A DNA stretch of 64,000 nt from Flavobacteriales bacterium UBA952 (GTDB taxonomy: Bacteria > Bacteroidota > Bacteroidia > Flavobacteriales_D > Crocinitomicaceae), in NCBI GenBank assembly GCA_002293185.1, contig DBCS01000004.1, forward strand, positions 439,037 through 503,036. Direction: 5' to 3'. Below, piece after piece: positions 1 to 7,098 of the stretch. The notes beneath the pieces were generated by a model. The model did not search any database. It was given only the letters and a program-made list of their open reading frames with translations, and was not told the origin of the DNA. The number at the start of each line of letters is the position of its first letter. Within the stretch, counting starts at the first letter, position 1. The position numbers and the translations under genes were made by a program.

Positions 1-230
1 ACATCCAACCAAGAGCCTCCGTTTTCACAATCGACACCCAATGATTGAAAATAGTGGGTGGCTTGCCCAGAGCGGTTTCCGGAAGCACAACAGAAAATAA
101 TGGGTTGCTCCATGGCTTTGATTTGATCTACTTGATCGGCGATTTCTTGGAGTGGAATGTTGATAGAACCAGCTACATGGCCACCAGCAAACTCAGCGTG
201 CGTGCGCACATCAATGATTGTTTTTGACAT
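1..230 (-). CDS. Rhodanese-like domain protein (3' end beyond window)
   Basis: Read leftward from ATG at 230; the frame stays open to the window edge, so only the first 76 residues are visible. The N-terminus (TIIDVRTHAEF, then GHVAGSINIP) is the classic start of a single-domain rhodanese. The active-site loop CASGNRS follows, with the catalytic cysteine at about residue 48. Such small cytoplasmic proteins carry persulfide sulfur on the cysteine in sulfur transfer. A TAnnTTTG element at 287-294 on the same strand is a likely promoter, giving a roughly 50-base leader. The acceptor cannot be inferred. Certain as to family, partial as to length. Confidence 0.9.
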   Translation of the reverse strand, partial: MSKTIIDVRTHAEFAGGHVAGSINIPLQEIADQVDQIKAMEQPIIFCCASGNRSGQATHYFQSLGVDCENGGSWLD

Positions 231-259
231 CTTTTTAGTTTTTGAATGAAATCGTTAGT

Positions 260-280
260 AAATGAAACTCTTTTTCATTT
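260..280 (-). repeat. Perfect inverted repeat in the rhodanese leader
   Basis: Two 8-base arms (AAATGAAA and TTTCATTT) flank a 5-base loop. The repeat begins 6 bases downstream of the -7 element of the leftward rhodanese gene, so it would lie at the very start of its mRNA. It could be a 5' stabilising hairpin or an operator. It is A/T-rich, so chance is possible. Confidence 0.45.
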
Positions 281-286
281 TGACTA

Positions 287-294
287 CAAAGTTA
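287..294 (-). promoter_or_regulatory. Bacteroidota -7 element for the rhodanese gene
   Basis: On the minus strand this reads TAACTTTG, an exact match to TAnnTTTG. No clear -33 TTG is visible at the usual distance. Confidence 0.55.
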
Positions 295-355
295 ATTCCT
301 TATTACCTTTTGATGTGTAGCAGATGTTATACAAGGAAAAAAGAAAGAATTAAAT

Positions 356-363
356 TACCTTTG
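356..363 (+). promoter_or_regulatory. Bacteroidota -7 element for the acidic protein gene
   Basis: TACCTTTG matches TAnnTTTG and ends 14 bases before the ATG at 378. Confidence 0.6.
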
Positions 364-377
364 TTCAAATCAATTGT

Positions 378-857
378 ATGAAACATGTTTCTTTAGCGGC
401 CATAGAAAAGGCCATAGAGGTCATTGACAACCTCACCGACGAACAACTCGAAAACATCACAGAGCGCTATGCTGAGGCCCAAGAATCTTTGTTGGGTTAT
501 GTCATGACGGCCCCTGAAGAATATAAAAATGAAGACCTCGAAGGCCTCTTGATTTATTATTTCTGCTTGGTTTTAGAAGCCTTCAAACAAGAGGGTATTG
601 AATTGCGAAGCGTTACCGAAGAAGACATCGATGCGCTCGAAGAGCCTTTCTTTGACATGCTCGACCAATATTTTGAAGACGACGACGAGGAAATCATCGA
701 ATCTTTCTGCGATCAGCCCCATCTTGCTCAATTTATGGCAATGGAAGTTTCTGAGGAAGATGAAGACGGCTCAGCATTGTCAGAAGAAACTGCCACCCAG
801 CTCTTTATTGTCAGCTTGGCCATGATTTCTTTATTGAACCGTGCAATAGTTGCATAA
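378..857 (+). CDS. Acidic hypothetical protein, 159 aa
   Basis: I do not recognise this family. About a quarter of the residues are Asp or Glu, with dense runs in the middle (FEDDDEEIIESF near residue 98) and in the segment VSEEDEDG near residue 123. The predicted structure is mostly helical, ending in a hydrophobic helix (TQLFIVSLAMISLLNRAIVA at the C-terminus). There is no signal peptide, so it is probably cytoplasmic. It has its own TAnnTTTG promoter element just upstream and stands alone, with the SRP RNA gene following 26 bases after its stop. Coding potential is supported by an uninterrupted frame and the promoter. No function can be assigned. Confidence 0.75.
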   Translation: MKHVSLAAIEKAIEVIDNLTDEQLENITERYAEAQESLLGYVMTAPEEYKNEDLEGLLIYYFCLVLEAFKQEGIELRSVTEEDIDALEEPFFDMLDQYFEDDDEEIIESFCDQPHLAQFMAMEVSEEDEDGSALSEETATQLFIVSLAMISLLNRAIVA

Positions 858-873
858 AATCGCAAGATTTTCG

Positions 874-881
874 TATTTTTG
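874..881 (+). promoter_or_regulatory. Bacteroidota -7 element for SRP RNA
   Basis: TATTTTTG matches TAnnTTTG and ends 2 bases before the first paired base of the SRP RNA. A TTG at 850-852 lies 21 bases upstream and may be the -33 element. Confidence 0.65.
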
Positions 882-883
882 CA

Positions 884-983
884 TGGGGTAAGTCTTTTAC
901 GACCAGCTCCCTCTGAATCCTCCAGGACAGGAATGTAGCAAAGGTATGAGGTTGTAGCGGTGCGATAAAAGTAGCTTACCCCA
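884..983 (+). ncRNA. ffs: Signal recognition particle RNA (4.5S, small bacterial type)
   Basis: This is the RNA of the signal recognition particle, which binds Ffh and targets nascent membrane proteins. The ends pair (TGGGGTAAG at 884-892 with CTTACCCCA at 975-983). The conserved domain IV hairpin sits at about 919-946: a GGAA tetraloop (930-933) closed by ACA/TGT, with CAGG on the 5' side and the AGCA internal loop (937-940) on the 3' side. The length of about 100 nt fits the small SRP RNA. A TAnnTTTG promoter precedes it and a T-run follows directly. Confidence 0.93.
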
Positions 984-995
984 TCTTTTTTTTTT
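984..995 (+). terminator. T-run terminator of SRP RNA
   Basis: A run of T interrupted by a single C (984-995) directly follows the closing helix of the SRP RNA, which itself provides the terminator stem. The next start codon is only 10 bases further on. Confidence 0.7.
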
Positions 996-1005
996 GCTGC
1001 CCACC

Positions 1006-2019
1006 ATGAAAATTTCAGCATCCATTTACTCTGACGCCGCCCGCCCGCTGCAGGCCGTTATTGCTGATCTAGTGGCACATCAAGTAGATCTTCTTCATAT
1101 CGATTGTAACGATGACCTCTCTGTCTTTAACGACATCAAGCTTATCAGAAGTATTTGTCATTTACCTCTTGATTTGCACATCATTACTTCAGACCCCGAA
1201 AAATTCTATCCTTACTTGATAGAAAATCCAGTGGAATACCTCACTTTTCAAGCTGAACCCCTACAAGCTCCAATCGAAATTCCTCAAGAGATTACCGCAA
1301 AAAAAGGGCTTTCGGTAATTACCCCAACTCCAATAAGTGCATTTGATGCCTATCAAGATTTCGATTTTATTTTGATCATGGCTACCATTCCCGGCCAATC
1401 GGGAGGTGTATTCGATCGTTTAAATTTTGACAAAATCAGAAACTTCAGAAAACAATACCCCAATAAATCGATACATGTAGATGGCGGCGTCAACCCTGAG
1501 GTATCCTTTATTTTGAGGCAAATGGGTGTAAGCACTGCTGTTTCTGGCTCTTACTTATTCAAAGAAGCAAGCGTTGGCAATGCACTGATGAACCTGACCC
1601 AGCGCAGTATAGGCTCTACCTATAAAGTAGCTGATTTCATGACGCCATTGCATGAAACACCAAGGTTTAACATAGAAAACATCGAACTCCAAAACGTCTT
1701 GCAAACAGTGGAAGACGGACAAATGGGTGTGGCCATGGCAGTGGATAACGATAATCTATTCAAAGGATTGGTCTCAAGTGCAGATATCCGTAAAGCATTG
1801 TTACAGCAACTTGCCCATGGTCGTGACCTCAATGAGCTAGACGTTACAAAAATGATCAACAAAAAACCCATTTATATCAAAGAAGACGCCACTGTTCTTG
1901 AGCTTTTGCAACTTATTAAAAATAGCCCCTTCGCAGTGCTGTATTTACCCGTCATTGATTCCAACATGCAACTACGGGGTATTGTCCAATTCTCCAACCT
2001 GATCAAAGCAGAAATATGA
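1006..2019 (+). CDS. Ribulose-phosphate 3-epimerase-like barrel fused to a CBS domain pair
   Basis: 337 aa from the ATG at 1006; a TTG 12 bases earlier lies in the SRP terminator run and is unlikely. Residues 1-205 are a ribulose-phosphate 3-epimerase TIM barrel with the metal-binding/catalytic set present: S6 (SAS), H31 and D33 (LHID), H58 (DLHI), D159 (HVDGGV). Residues from about 210 to 337 form two CBS modules (DFMTPLHETP; KGLVSSADIRKALL), a regulatory adenosine-ligand unit. Normal epimerases are about 220 aa without CBS. In the sugar-phosphate field a CBS pair is typical of arabinose-5-phosphate isomerase (KdsD). The stop overlaps the next start (ATGA), so it is cotranscribed with DAHP synthase and a KdsC-like phosphatase. 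Retained residues suggest an active epimerase; the substrate and CBS ligand are unknown. Confidence 0.82.
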   Translation: MKISASIYSDAARPLQAVIADLVAHQVDLLHIDCNDDLSVFNDIKLIRSICHLPLDLHIITSDPEKFYPYLIENPVEYLTFQAEPLQAPIEIPQEITAKKGLSVITPTPISAFDAYQDFDFILIMATIPGQSGGVFDRLNFDKIRNFRKQYPNKSIHVDGGVNPEVSFILRQMGVSTAVSGSYLFKEASVGNALMNLTQRSIGSTYKVADFMTPLHETPRFNIENIELQNVLQTVEDGQMGVAMAVDNDNLFKGLVSSADIRKALLQQLAHGRDLNELDVTKMINKKPIYIKEDATVLELLQLIKNSPFAVLYLPVIDSNMQLRGIVQFSNLIKAEI

Positions 2020-3011
2020 TTATAGAAATCAAAGAAAGCTCAGCCCATAAAGCTGCCGAATTAACAAGTTTAGCCAAGGCTTTTCACATCACCTACCTCG
2101 GCAAGTCATACCTAATTACCGGCAGTGGTCTAAAAGAAGTTCCTGTGGCTTTAGAGGCCCACACCGAACATCATTGGGTTTTTGCCAATGACATTCAATT
2201 GGCTTCCAAAAAGTTTCAAGCCGAAAAGCGCGAGGTTCAATTTGGAAATATCACCATAGGTGGCCAAACCAACAACACCATTCTGATTGGTGGGCCTTGT
2301 TCTGTAGAATCTGAAGAGCAACTGCGCAGTGCAGCTGAATTACTCGTAGACATGGGTCTTTCGACGCTCAGAGGAGGCGCCTACAAACCGCGCACCAGCC
2401 CCTACTCTTTTCAAGGTATGGGCCTTGAAGGCCTACAACTTTTAGCCAAAATGCGCCAAGACTACGGCCTAAACGTCATTACCGAAGCCCGCGACGCCAC
2501 ACATATCGATGAAATTATCGAACACACCGATATTATCCAGGTGGGCGCCAAAGCCATGTACGACCAAGGTATCCTGAGAGCTTGTTCCAAAATAAAAAAG
2601 CCAGTACTCATCAAGCGCGGATTCGGAACCACGCTTCAAGAATTTGTTCAGGCTGCCGAATTTGTACTTTCGGGTGGGAACGAAAATGTGGTTTTGTGCG
2701 AGCGAGGCATTCGCACCTTTGAAACCGGAACGCGTTTTACATTAGATTTGTGCGGTGTGGCTTGGCTGCAAGAACACAGCAACTTGCCAATCATACTCGA
2801 CCCGTCGCATGCCATGGGCTATGCGTATGGCGTCAATCCTTTGGCCCGCGCATGTGTAGCTATGGGTATCGATGGATTACTTATAGAAACGCATCCGAAC
2901 CCTAAAGTCGCTAAATCTGATGCCTCCCAGCAGCTCAACTACGACGAATTCCGAAAACTTCATTCAGATATCCAAAAAGTTGCACAAAGCATTGGTTATC
3001 AAATTGTATAA
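2016..3011 (+). CDS. aroF: 3-deoxy-7-phosphoheptulonate (DAHP) synthase, type I-beta
   Basis: 331 aa. It condenses phosphoenolpyruvate and erythrose 4-phosphate to DAHP, the first step of aromatic amino acid synthesis. An N-terminal ferredoxin-like regulatory domain (about 1-75) precedes the barrel. The metal ligands of the family are visible: C95 in GGPCSVES, H265 in DPSHAMG, E291 in IETHPNP, D302. The motif GGAYKPRTSPYSFQG (120-134) is diagnostic for DAHP synthase rather than the related KDO-8-phosphate synthase. It starts inside the preceding gene (4-base overlap) and ends 2 bases before the KdsC-like gene. Family certain; whether its product feeds only the shikimate pathway is open given its neighbours. 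Confidence 0.9.
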   Translation: MIIEIKESSAHKAAELTSLAKAFHITYLGKSYLITGSGLKEVPVALEAHTEHHWVFANDIQLASKKFQAEKREVQFGNITIGGQTNNTILIGGPCSVESEEQLRSAAELLVDMGLSTLRGGAYKPRTSPYSFQGMGLEGLQLLAKMRQDYGLNVITEARDATHIDEIIEHTDIIQVGAKAMYDQGILRACSKIKKPVLIKRGFGTTLQEFVQAAEFVLSGGNENVVLCERGIRTFETGTRFTLDLCGVAWLQEHSNLPIILDPSHAMGYAYGVNPLARACVAMGIDGLLIETHPNPKVAKSDASQQLNYDEFRKLHSDIQKVAQSIGYQIV

Positions 3012-3013
3012 GC

Positions 3014-3679
3014 ATGATACTTGAACTTAACATTAAAGGCTTGTGCAAGACGCACGGCATCAAATTCAATGAATTTCTAGCAGATCTCGACGTCGATAAC
3101 GTACACGAGTTATCGGTCTATGACCTCGAAGCCATTTGCGAAGAATATGAGCTTGACCTCCAAGCACTGCTTTTCAAACCTTTATTTTCTCAAGCGAGCC
3201 TCGATCAAAAAATCCAAAAACTCAAGATGCTCATTTTAGATGTCGATGGTGTATTAACGGACGGCGGCATGTATGTTAGTGAGAAAGGCGATCAAATGAA
3301 GCGCTACCATACCCAAGACGGCTTGGCCTTGCTCGAACTCAGCAAAAGTAAAAAAGTAGCACTTGGTATCATTTCTTCAGGTTTCACCGAACACATGGTT
3401 CAGGACCGCGCAGTGCTTTTGGGCATAGAACACGTGTACGTTGGTAGAGAACCTAAACTCGACATCTTAAAAACTTGGTGCGTAAATCTGGGCTACAGTC
3501 TGGACGAAGTTGCCATCATCGGTGATGACCTCAACGACCTCCCCGTGATGCAAGCTGTGGGTTTAGCGGTTTGCCCTGCATCGGCAGTAAGTAAAGTAAA
3601 AAGTGCTGCCGACATCATCTTAAGCCGAAAGGGTGGCGATGCTTGCGTACGCGAATTCATCGACAACTACCTTCTTTAG
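3014..3679 (+). CDS. KdsC-like HAD phosphatase with HTH-like N-terminal extension
   Basis: 221 aa. Residues 70-221 are a HAD phosphatase of the KdsC class (3-deoxy-ulosonate 8-phosphate phosphatases): nucleophile and acid D76/D78 in DVDGVLTDGG, S121/S122 in ISSG, K148, and D171/D172 in IGDDLNDLPV. KdsC proteins are usually about 160-180 aa and capless. Here 65 extra residues at the N-terminus resemble the helical layout of Cro/C1-type HTH domains (KTHGIKFNEFLADL, then LEAICEEYELDLQALL), though the recognition-helix region is unusual. It is cotranscribed with DAHP synthase. Likely a sugar-acid phosphate phosphatase; DAHP or KDO-8-phosphate are both possible substrates. Confidence 0.82.
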   Translation: MILELNIKGLCKTHGIKFNEFLADLDVDNVHELSVYDLEAICEEYELDLQALLFKPLFSQASLDQKIQKLKMLILDVDGVLTDGGMYVSEKGDQMKRYHTQDGLALLELSKSKKVALGIISSGFTEHMVQDRAVLLGIEHVYVGREPKLDILKTWCVNLGYSLDEVAIIGDDLNDLPVMQAVGLAVCPASAVSKVKSAADIILSRKGGDACVREFIDNYLL

Positions 3680-3699
3680 CATTAACACCAAACTACTTT

Positions 3700-4920
3700 A
3701 TGTCCATCATCAACATCGGCGTCATCCGAGAAGGCAAAACACCACCAGATTTCAGGGTTCCGCTGACACCCAAGCAGTGTGTAGATTTAGAAAAGCAATA
3801 CCCAAACGTAAAAGTAACGGTTCAGACCAGCCCTATTCGTTGTTTTGCAGACCAAGCATACTCAGACCTCGGCCTTACCGTACAAGAAGATTTAAGCCAC
3901 TGTGATATCCTACTCGGTGTCAAGGAAGTTCCGAAAGAACAATTGATTGCGGGTAAAACTTACTTGTTCTTTTCGCATACCATCAAAAAACAGCCCTATA
4001 ACCGAGACTTACTTCGTGCCATTTTAGCCAAGAAAATTCGTTTGATCGATTACGAAGTACTCAAAGACGCCCAAAACAAGCGCATCATTGGCTTTGGCCG
4101 TTATGCGGGCGTGGTGGGCGCCTATAATGCTTTTCTCACCTACGGTCTTAAAACAGGCACCTACACCCTTAAAGCCGCACATTTATGCGCTGACCGTAAA
4201 GAAGTAGAAAAAGAATTACAGAAAGTTATTTTACCCAAGCAATTCAAAATCGTATTAACTGGTTTTGGTCGCGTCGGGCATGGTGCCAGAGAAATAATTC
4301 ACCTTTTACCCATCAGAGAAGTAAGCGCTGAAGCTTTTCTTCAAGAAGCGTTTACGGAACCCGTATTCACGCACCTAGACACGCATCAATATTATTGCAG
4401 AAAGTCAGATGCAGGTTTCGATAAAAATGAATTTTACACCCAACCTGAATTGTATCAAAGTAACTTTGGAGCCTATGCACAGAAAAGTAATGTGTATATT
4501 CCTTGTCATTTTTGGTCGTCTAAGTCACCGTTTATCCTGACTCAGCAAATGCTGCAAGACCCCGCCAACACCATTGAAGTTGTAGCTGATGTCTCCTGCG
4601 ACATCGCTGGCCCTATTGCCTGCACTATTCGCCCAAGTAAGATTGGCGCATCTATGTACGGCTATGATCCACAAACTGGCACTGAGTTAGACATGTTGCA
4701 GCCAGGCGCTATTGCCGTGATGGCCGTAGACAACCTTCCCTGTGAACTATCCAAAGATGCTGCCGAAGACTTCGGATCTGAATTACTTAAGGAAGTATTC
4801 CCAGTGCTCTTAGGCCCAGACGCCGACCAAGTTATTTATCGCGGTACGCAAACTACTTTTGAGGGTGAACTCAACGAACCTTTTAACTACTTAAAACCCT
4901 ATCTCGCCGGTCTAGAATGA
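3700..4920 (+). CDS. Saccharopine dehydrogenase (NAD+, L-lysine-forming)-like protein
   Basis: 406 aa from ATG at 3700, chosen because earlier in-frame starts lie inside the preceding gene. The N-terminal half (IGVIREGKTPPDFRVPLTP) is the alanine dehydrogenase/saccharopine dehydrogenase fold. K75 (GVKEVP) and H93 (FFSHTIKKQ) correspond to the catalytic Lys and His of LYS1-type saccharopine dehydrogenase. The nucleotide-binding segment is TGFGRVGHGARE (187-198). The enzyme would interconvert saccharopine with lysine and 2-oxoglutarate. The organism has DAP-pathway genes nearby (dapD, dapF), so a role in lysine catabolism or another amino acid is more likely than synthesis. It ends the operon begun at 1006. 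Confidence 0.78.
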   Translation: MSIINIGVIREGKTPPDFRVPLTPKQCVDLEKQYPNVKVTVQTSPIRCFADQAYSDLGLTVQEDLSHCDILLGVKEVPKEQLIAGKTYLFFSHTIKKQPYNRDLLRAILAKKIRLIDYEVLKDAQNKRIIGFGRYAGVVGAYNAFLTYGLKTGTYTLKAAHLCADRKEVEKELQKVILPKQFKIVLTGFGRVGHGAREIIHLLPIREVSAEAFLQEAFTEPVFTHLDTHQYYCRKSDAGFDKNEFYTQPELYQSNFGAYAQKSNVYIPCHFWSSKSPFILTQQMLQDPANTIEVVADVSCDIAGPIACTIRPSKIGASMYGYDPQTGTELDMLQPGAIAVMAVDNLPCELSKDAAEDFGSELLKEVFPVLLGPDADQVIYRGTQTTFEGELNEPFNYLKPYLAGLE

Positions 4921-4973
4921 GATAAGATTTTTGAACCGTTCATTACAAAAGATAAAGCATAAAGATATTTCCC

Positions 4974-4981
4974 TAATTTTG
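4974..4981 (+). promoter_or_regulatory. -7 element 4 bases before the UMF1 transporter start
   Basis: TAATTTTG matches TAnnTTTG. It is followed by 4 bases and then ATG at 4986, which predicts a leaderless mRNA and argues for 4986 over the ATG at 4983. Confidence 0.65.
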
Positions 4982-4985
4982 AATG

Positions 4986-6305
4986 ATGTTGGAAAAAGGA
5001 AACAAACGCACCATTACCGGATGGGTCTTTTATGACTGGGCCAATTCTGTGTATCCGCTGATCATCAGTTCGGCTATTTTTCCAATTTTATACGAGACAC
5101 AAACGAGTATCAAAAATGAGGCTGGCCGCACCATCTACGATACCATTTCGTTTTTAGGACGCGAGTTCCACAATACCGAATTCTATGCTTATGTCATTTG
5201 CCTGTCGTATATTGTTGTTGCCCTCATTTCACCATTACTTTCTGGTATTGCAGACGCCGGCGGAAAACGCAAGCTATTCATGCAATTCTTTTGCTATTTA
5301 GGTGCTTTTTCTAGTGCTCTTTTATATTTTTTTCACGCCGATCAACAAGTAGCAGGCACCCCATTTGTGATTGGCTGGAGTATTGTTCCGCTCTTTTTTG
5401 GCTCTATTGGTTTTTGGGGAAGTTTGGTATATTACAATGCCTATTTACCTGATATTGCCGAACCCAAAGACCACGACAAAGTTTCTGCCAGGGGTTTCTC
5501 GATGGGCTACCTAGGTAGCTCTACCCTACTGATTATTGTGTTGATTTTAACTGTATTTACTAAAGTCATCTCCATTCAATGGGCATTTCCGCTTGTCAGC
5601 CTTTGGTGGATCAGCTTTGCTACCTTCTCCTTTTCTAGGCTCCCTAAAACCACAGCTTTTCAAACGGATAAAAAAAACCTCATCAGCAGTGGATACAAAG
5701 AAGTGTTTGGCGTTTGGAAGCAAATCCGTCAAAACAAAACGCTTAAGGGTTATTTAGGTTCGTTTTTTATGTTTAATATGGCGGTGCAAACCATTATGGT
5801 CATGGCAGTTGCTTTTGCCAATAAAGAAGTCATTGGTATTAAGCAAACCGACCTTATTTTATGTATTTTGATTATTCAATTTATCGGTATTTTGGGCGCG
5901 TACCTGATGTCAAAAGTTTCGAAGCTTACTGGCAACTTTAAAGCGCTTGGTATCGCAATCGTTATATGGATATTATTATGTCTGTATGTATACCAATTTG
6001 TGTGGTACCCTTGGCAGTTTTATATTGCCGCCGCAATTGTTGGCCTTGTGATGGGTGGCATACAGTCGCTCGCGCGTTCGACTTACTCTAAACTCTTGCC
6101 CGAGACCAAAGACCTCACCTCCTACTTTAGTTTTTACGACCTCGCAGAAAAAATTGGTTTGGCAATCGGCACCCTCACCTTTGGCCTCATCGAAGGATTT
6201 TTAGATATCCGCACCTCCATACTTGCTTTGGTTGTGTTCTTTGTACTCGGACTTCTTCTATTAATTCGTATACCACAACAACAAGCGCATGAGACAAGCA
6301 ATTGA
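4986..6305 (+). CDS. MFS transporter, UMF1 family
   Basis: 439 aa, about 12 membrane segments, inner membrane. The opening ITGWVFYDWANSVYPLII is the hallmark of the UMF1/Atg22-like branch of the major facilitator superfamily, and the central loop carries SARGFSMGYLGSSTL. In eukaryotes Atg22 exports amino acids from the vacuole; bacterial members are uncharacterised as to substrate. Two adjacent ATGs exist (4983, 4986); I choose the second because of the promoter spacing. The 3' end overlaps dapD by 17 bases, so the two are probably cotranscribed and translationally linked. Confidence 0.85.
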   Translation: MLEKGNKRTITGWVFYDWANSVYPLIISSAIFPILYETQTSIKNEAGRTIYDTISFLGREFHNTEFYAYVICLSYIVVALISPLLSGIADAGGKRKLFMQFFCYLGAFSSALLYFFHADQQVAGTPFVIGWSIVPLFFGSIGFWGSLVYYNAYLPDIAEPKDHDKVSARGFSMGYLGSSTLLIIVLILTVFTKVISIQWAFPLVSLWWISFATFSFSRLPKTTAFQTDKKNLISSGYKEVFGVWKQIRQNKTLKGYLGSFFMFNMAVQTIMVMAVAFANKEVIGIKQTDLILCILIIQFIGILGAYLMSKVSKLTGNFKALGIAIVIWILLCLYVYQFVWYPWQFYIAAAIVGLVMGGIQSLARSTYSKLLPETKDLTSYFSFYDLAEKIGLAIGTLTFGLIEGFLDIRTSILALVVFFVLGLLLLIRIPQQQAHETSN

Positions 6306-7098
6306 AGCCGCCTGGGATAACCGTTCCCTACTATCAGAAAAAACAACCATAGCAGCCATTGAACAAGTCATCGAAGACCTCGATAAAGGCCTGTTGCGCG
6401 TAGCAGAACCTCTCGACAACGGCACATGGCAAGTCAACGAATGGGTAAAAAAAGCGGTGGTTTTGTATTTTCCGATCCGACAAATGGAAACCATTGAAGT
6501 GGGTCCTTTTGAATTTCACGATAAAATGGCGCTCAAACGCAACTACAAAGCACTCGGCGTTCGTGTAGTTCCTCATGCTATCGCACGTTATGGGGCGTAT
6601 GTAGCGCCTGGGGTCATCATGATGCCCTCCTACACCAACATAGGTGCTTATGTAGATTCAGGTACCATGATAGACACCTGGGCTACGGTTGGGAGTTGTG
6701 CGCAAATTGGAAAAGATGTACACTTGAGTGGTGGTGTTGGCATTGGCGGCGTTCTTGAACCCTTGCAAGCAGCACCAGTCATTATCGAAGATGGCGCTTT
6801 TATTGGCTCGAGGTGTATTGTAGTTGAAGGCGTACGCGTCGGAAAGGAAGCAGTGCTCGGTGCAAATGTGGTTTTGACCAAATCAACCAAAATTATAGAT
6901 GTGACTGGCCCTGAACCCATTGAAATGAATGGTTACGTGCCAGAAAGATCGGTCGTGATACCAGGTTCATACACCAAAAAATTTGCTGCAGGTGAATATC
7001 AAGTGCCTTGTGCACTCATTATTGGCCAACGCAAAGCCTCTACAGACTTAAAAACTTCACTCAACGACGCCTTGCGCGAACACAATGTAGCTGTCTAA
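6289..7098 (+). CDS. dapD: 2,3,4,5-tetrahydropyridine-2,6-dicarboxylate N-succinyltransferase
   Basis: 269 aa. It transfers succinyl from succinyl-CoA to tetrahydrodipicolinate in the lysine/meso-diaminopimelate pathway. A helical N-terminal domain (1-100) is followed by the left-handed beta-helix of hexapeptide repeats (MPSYTNIGAYVDSGTMID, then GSCAQIGKDVHLSGGVGIGG), typical of DapD, and the C-terminal capping region PGSYTKKFAAGEYQVPCA. Length fits the family. It overlaps the transporter before it, and its stop shares a base with the trhO start (TAATG). dapF is in the same window at 42038-42823. Confidence 0.95.
   Translation: MRQAIEAAWDNRSLLSEKTTIAAIEQVIEDLDKGLLRVAEPLDNGTWQVNEWVKKAVVLYFPIRQMETIEVGPFEFHDKMALKRNYKALGVRVVPHAIARYGAYVAPGVIMMPSYTNIGAYVDSGTMIDTWATVGSCAQIGKDVHLSGGVGIGGVLEPLQAAPVIIEDGAFIGSRCIVVEGVRVGKEAVLGANVVLTKSTKIIDVTGPEPIEMNGYVPERSVVIPGSYTKKFAAGEYQVPCALIIGQRKASTDLKTSLNDALREHNVAV

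Noticed and set aside
728..1021. 97-residue reading on the minus strand across the SRP RNA
   Set aside because: It is antisense to a well-supported structural RNA and to the end of the acidic protein; no promoter or family.
2016..3011. KDO-8-phosphate synthase (kdsA) for the gene before the KdsC-like phosphatase
   Set aside because: The motif GGAYKPRTSPYSFQG and the N-terminal ferredoxin-like domain are those of DAHP synthase; the KdsA-type asparagine-rich KANRSS segment is absent.
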